The position numbers and the translations under genes were made by a program. The notes beneath the pieces were generated by a model that worked only from the letters and a program-made list of their open reading frames with translations, was not told the DNA's origin and made no database searches. Shown one piece after another: positions 60,845 to 64,000 of a stretch of DNA of 64,000 nucleotides. Origin of the DNA: Hyphomicrobium sulfonivorans (lineage in GTDB: Bacteria; Pseudomonadota; Alphaproteobacteria; Rhizobiales; Hyphomicrobiaceae); the NCBI RefSeq assembly GCF_013306565.1, contig NZ_PZPO01000001.1:434001-498000 (forward strand), in the 5' to 3' direction. The stretch's first letter is position 1; each line of letters begins with the position of its first letter.

Positions 60845-61804
60845 ATGGCACCCACCGACGATGCTCAGGCCCAGCGGAAACGCCGCGAGAAGGCCATCGA
60901 TCTGCATTTGCGCACCCAGGATCCCGACCAGGCAACGGCGGCGCATAAGGCGCTTGAAGCCTGGGTCGCCCGTTCGTCCCTGAACGCCGAGGTCTATGAA
61001 GAGGTGCGCGCACTGATGGGCGAGGCCCGCTCCGCCATTCTCTCTGATCCGAAGCTGACCGCGCTGAAGCCAAAAAAGCGCAGTTCCGCACGCACCAAGA
61101 CAGCCGCACTTGCGATGCTGATCGGCACCGCGACCGTCGCCTTCTACACTCTCGACGGGCCGATCCGCATGCAAGCCGATCTGATGAGCGGCACCGGAGA
61201 AATGCCGACCATCACGCTGGCGGACGGTTCAACCATGCAGCTGAACGCCAACTCTGCCGTCAGCTTCGAATTCGGCGAACACGAACGCATCGTTCATCTG
61301 CTGCGTGGCGAAGCGTATTTTGACGTCGCAAAGGATGCCAAGCGTCGTCCCTTCACCGTCGAGACAATCAACACCAGAGCGCGCGCGCTTGGCACCGCCT
61401 TCAATGTCCGTTTGGCTGCAGATACGCAGGTGATCGTCACCGAGCACGCGGTGGAAGTTGCATCGCTTATGTCGGAAACGCCGAAAGTGCGCGTCAGTGC
61501 GGGAGAAGAAGTGGTCTGCTGCACCAACGGGCGCGCAGGAAAAGTCCGCACGGTCGATCCCGCCGTCGCGCTGGCATGGCGACGCGGACAGCTCGTTGTC
61601 GACAACGTAACGCTGCAAGCGGTTATCGACGAAATCCGACGTCATTTCTCCGGCAGCATCATCATTGCCTCGGACGAACTGGCCCAACGCCGTGTCAGCG
61701 GAACATTTGCCATCGCCGATCCCGACATGGCGCTGGATCTTATCGGTGCTTCGCTCGGCATCACGATTACACGCCTTGGCCCGGTAGTGATCGTACGCGG
61801 CTGA
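60845..61804 (+). CDS. FecR-type anti-sigma / signal transducer
   Basis: A 319-residue inner-membrane protein. A cytoplasmic N-terminus of about 85 residues (HLRTQDPDQATAAHKALEAWVARS) should bind the sigma factor. One transmembrane helix (about 88-104, AALAMLIGTATVAFYTL) follows. The periplasmic FecR domain is ITLADGSTMQLNANSAVSFEF, HLLRGEAYFDVAKDAKRRPFTV and ALGTAFNVRL. The C-terminal part (about 235-319) is an STN-like domain (NVTLQAVIDEIRRHFSGSIII, ISGTFAIADPDMALDLIGASLG) that would contact the receptor's signalling domain. It lies 65 bases after the sigma gene on the same strand, consistent with one transcript. Confidence 0.92.
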   Translation: MAPTDDAQAQRKRREKAIDLHLRTQDPDQATAAHKALEAWVARSSLNAEVYEEVRALMGEARSAILSDPKLTALKPKKRSSARTKTAALAMLIGTATVAFYTLDGPIRMQADLMSGTGEMPTITLADGSTMQLNANSAVSFEFGEHERIVHLLRGEAYFDVAKDAKRRPFTVETINTRARALGTAFNVRLAADTQVIVTEHAVEVASLMSETPKVRVSAGEEVVCCTNGRAGKVRTVDPAVALAWRRGQLVVDNVTLQAVIDEIRRHFSGSIIIASDELAQRRVSGTFAIADPDMALDLIGASLGITITRLGPVVIVRG

Positions 61805-61883
61805 TAAATCCCACCACGCAACCACGCCGCGAATGCCGACAAAAAATGTCGCAACACGAGGCATGAATTTTTTCGCTACTTTT

Positions 61884-61914
61884 TGAGTCCTTTTGGACGA
61901 CCCTTGTTCGTCTA
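61884..61914 (+). promoter_or_regulatory. Possible ECF-type promoter of the TonB receptor gene
   Basis: Between the FecR stop and the receptor start, TGAGTCC at 61884 and TTCGTCTA at 61907 stand about 16 bases apart in an otherwise featureless 170-base leader. A CGTC-containing -10 is usual for ECF sigma promoters, so recognition by the adjacent sigma factor is possible. This is by analogy only. Confidence 0.25.
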
Positions 61915-61974
61915 CCCAGTGAGCGCCTTTGGGGGGCGCATCACATTGTGTGAGTTGCGTAAGGGTAGCGTAGT

Positions 61975-64000
61975 ATGTCGAGGCGTAAATTGCGGCCCGC
62001 AGTCAGCGGGGCTGCAGGTTATTTCCATCACCGTGCGATTTTGTGTCTGTCTGCCGCTTTGCTAGCAGGTGCGCCCGGCGCAGTGACGCCTGCAATGGCT
62101 CAGTCCACACAGAGCACCACCAAAAGCTTTTCCATTCCTGCCGGCTCACTGACAAGCGCGCTGAATTCGTTTGCGGCACAATCGGGCCTGCAAATCCTGT
62201 TCGACGCCAGCCTTGCCAATGGCAAGTCCACGACTGGCGCTTCAGGATCGCTTACGCCCAATCAGGCGCTGTCGAACATTCTCGCTGGCACCGGCATCAC
62301 CTATCGCTACACCGGCCAGTCGACCATCACGCTTGATGGTCCCGGCTCGACCAACACCGGCGCCAATATCGATGGCGCGATTGCTCTCGACACAATCGAT
62401 GTAGGCGGTGGACAGAGCTCGGCAGCCAACGCCGACACGCCCTATGAAACGCCGGGCTCAACCTCATTCATCACATCCTCGCAGATCGAGCGCTTTCCCA
62501 GCACAACAGCCGGCGACATCTTCAAGAACACGCCCGGCGTTATCTCTGCGATGAACCACAACGGTTCGTCTATCGACGTCAACATTCGCGGCATGCAAGG
62601 CATGAACCGTGTGAAGGTAACGATCGATGGTACGCAGCAGACCACCTCGACATGGCGTGGATACCTTGGCGCCGACGATCGCACCTATGTTGACCCTGAC
62701 TTCATCAGCGGCGTGAGCATCGAAAAGGGACCTGCAGGTGGCGCGGCAGGCGCAGGCGCGAACGCCGGCGTTGTCGAGTTCAGCACCATTGGCGTCAATG
62801 ATATTCTGCTGCCGGGAAAAACTGAAGGTGTTCGCCTGCGCATGGGCACCAACGACAACGCAACCAGCAACATTCGCGAGAATGCGTTCGATCAGAGCAC
62901 CGACGCACCCGGGCTGCTTGATTTCGAGAACAAGACCGGAAGTGCAGCCTTTGCCGCCACGCGCGAGAATTTCGATGTTCTTGTCGCGGTCGCGAAAAGA
63001 AAGCGCGGCAATTATTTCGCCGGCAAAAACGGCCCAACCGAATACCGCACCTTCGATGGTTGGGCTTCCCCACTCTCATACACCAAGCCCGGCGAAGAGG
63101 TGTTCAACAGCTCTGAGGAATCGTTTTCGGCACTGGCCAAAGCAACCATTCGACTGGATGAAGAACAAACTCTCGATATCGGCTACCAGCGATTCTCAAG
63201 CATGTTTGGCGAAACGATCGGCAGCATGCTGGTAACGGGCGACCATGTGTTCCGGCAGCTGCCACTCGCCCATGCGGAAGTTGACACATACACAGCGCGA
63301 TATCGCTGGAATCCGCAAAGCGACCTGATTGATCTGCGCGCAAACGCCTGGGCTACTGACGTGCAGTCGAGAACCGTATCTGTCGGACCTGCTGTCTATG
63401 TGCCTCCATTCCTCACTCCAGAGATGAGACCACCCGCACGCGACACCCGATACTCGGAGACCTGGACCTACGGCGCCGATATCTCCAATACGAGCCTTCT
63501 TGATACCGCAATCGGCAATCTCAAACTCGGTTACGGAGCCGCCTACACGCTGGAGGATACCAAAGGCAGGCCATACCTAAGCGCGCGAGGATACGCGACC
63601 GAAATTGGTGTTCCGCTGCAGGGCAGTGTCGGCACCAGAGAAGTAGCCCGCGCGTTTCTGGACGGCGAGTGGAAAGCAAGCGAATGGCTGAAGTTCAATG
63701 GCGGTCTGCGCTATGACTACTTCAGCATCGAAGACAAAGGCGGGACGCGCGTCTGGGGAAGCGGCAACAATGTGCACACCGCGGTGTACGCCGACAAAAG
63801 CGGTAGCCGCCTGAACCCGATGGCAAGCGTTACCGTAACGCCGCTAGATGGTCTTCAGTTTTATGCCCAATACGAAGAAGGGTTCCGTCCACCCAGCCTG
63901 CGGGAAACCATCGGCAGCGATTCCACCCTCGCACCCAATCCGGCATTGGAGCCCGAGCTGGCGAAGAATTGGGAGTTCGGCGTCAACTACCTGAAGGATG
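61975..64000 (+). CDS. TonB-dependent receptor with STN signalling domain, probably haem/iron (HasR-like), 3' end outside window
   Basis: At least 675 residues are present and the frame is open to the end. A long signal peptide ends near AMAQ (about 42). An STN domain follows (about 49-120: FSIPAGSLTSALNSFAAQSGLQILFDAS, LTPNQALSNILAGTGITYRY), then a TonB box around LDTIDV. The plug (DIFKNTPGVISAMNHNGSS, NIRGMQGMNRVKVTIDG, GVSIEKGPAGGAAGAGANAG) and barrel strands follow, including YEEGFRPPSLRET. The plug resembles haemoglobin/HasR-type receptors more than siderophore receptors. With the upstream ECF sigma and FecR genes it forms a complete surface-signalling set like HasI-HasS-HasR. The ATG at 61975 is the first reasonable start. 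Confidence 0.9.
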   Translation, partial: MSRRKLRPAVSGAAGYFHHRAILCLSAALLAGAPGAVTPAMAQSTQSTTKSFSIPAGSLTSALNSFAAQSGLQILFDASLANGKSTTGASGSLTPNQALSNILAGTGITYRYTGQSTITLDGPGSTNTGANIDGAIALDTIDVGGGQSSAANADTPYETPGSTSFITSSQIERFPSTTAGDIFKNTPGVISAMNHNGSSIDVNIRGMQGMNRVKVTIDGTQQTTSTWRGYLGADDRTYVDPDFISGVSIEKGPAGGAAGAGANAGVVEFSTIGVNDILLPGKTEGVRLRMGTNDNATSNIRENAFDQSTDAPGLLDFENKTGSAAFAATRENFDVLVAVAKRKRGNYFAGKNGPTEYRTFDGWASPLSYTKPGEEVFNSSEESFSALAKATIRLDEEQTLDIGYQRFSSMFGETIGSMLVTGDHVFRQLPLAHAEVDTYTARYRWNPQSDLIDLRANAWATDVQSRTVSVGPAVYVPPFLTPEMRPPARDTRYSETWTYGADISNTSLLDTAIGNLKLGYGAAYTLEDTKGRPYLSARGYATEIGVPLQGSVGTREVARAFLDGEWKASEWLKFNGGLRYDYFSIEDKGGTRVWGSGNNVHTAVYADKSGSRLNPMASVTVTPLDGLQFYAQYEEGFRPPSLRETIGSDSTLAPNPALEPELAKNWEFGVNYLKD

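Overview
The window is high-GC chromosomal DNA of an alphaproteobacterium, most likely a member of the Hyphomicrobiales (Rhizobiales). The signs are a CcrM-type adenine methyltransferase, a PhaB/PhaA/PhaR polyhydroxybutyrate set, the non-mevalonate isoprenoid genes ispE and ispG, a Ku protein, a chromosomal SMC beside mutY, a DciA-like gene and dsbA, and bimodular palindromic repeats typical of rhizobial genomes. No rRNA, tRNA, CRISPR array or complete insertion sequence was seen.

Layout. 1-5.7 kb: end of a metallo-beta-lactamase-fold hydrolase, a VOC-fold protein, a Gdx/SugE guanidinium exporter with a possible guanidine riboswitch, then an S49 peptidase / methyltransferase / DUF2007 group divergent from a long-chain polyprenyl diphosphate synthase. 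5.8-12.9 kb: ispE, a large TPR protein, ETF-ubiquinone oxidoreductase, a family-4 uracil-DNA glycosylase and moaB. 13-18 kb: a membrane protein, a nearly 1-kb gene-poor stretch ending in a likely LexA box, a radical SAM protein, rnhB and ccrM. 18-24 kb: a flavin monooxygenase, a GNAT, ku, a small RlpA and a CSS-EAL phosphodiesterase. 24.3-28.1 kb: a secreted protein with a papain-like Cys/His pattern, whose 3' end is the insertion point of a 1.75-kb, lower-GC two-gene cassette. The cassette encodes a membrane-anchored ParA-like ATPase plus an unrecognised partner and is bounded by a perfect 26-bp direct repeat. It is the best candidate in the window for an undescribed mobile or defence-type system.

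28-37 kb: mutY, a DciA-like gene, two DsbA-family thioredoxins, smc, a methyltransferase, gloB and a cupin. 37.5-47 kb: a NYN-domain protein with a LOTUS-like region, phaB, phaA and phaR, a membrane protein, rpmF, an mtgA with a very long disordered N-terminus, and a farnesyl diphosphate synthase. 47-52.3 kb: an outer-membrane barrel, an EF-hand lipoprotein, ispG and a zur-znuC-znuB zinc operon. 52.5-60 kb: a divergent thiolase, a 1080-residue membrane protein with an internal duplication, a VWA protein and an FAH-family hydrolase. 60-64 kb: an ECF sigma factor, a FecR-type anti-sigma factor and a TonB-dependent receptor with an STN domain, probably a surface-signalling haem/iron uptake system, cut by the window end.

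Working together: ispE, ispG, ispA and the long-chain synthase cover parts of the route from isoprenoid precursors to the quinone side chain. ETF-QO feeds electrons to that quinone pool. phaA/phaB make the PHB monomer under the phasin-type repressor PhaR. CcrM, SMC, DciA, MutY, Ku, UDG and the possibly SOS-regulated radical SAM protein serve genome maintenance. Zur/Znu and the sigma/FecR/receptor set handle zinc and iron or haem acquisition.
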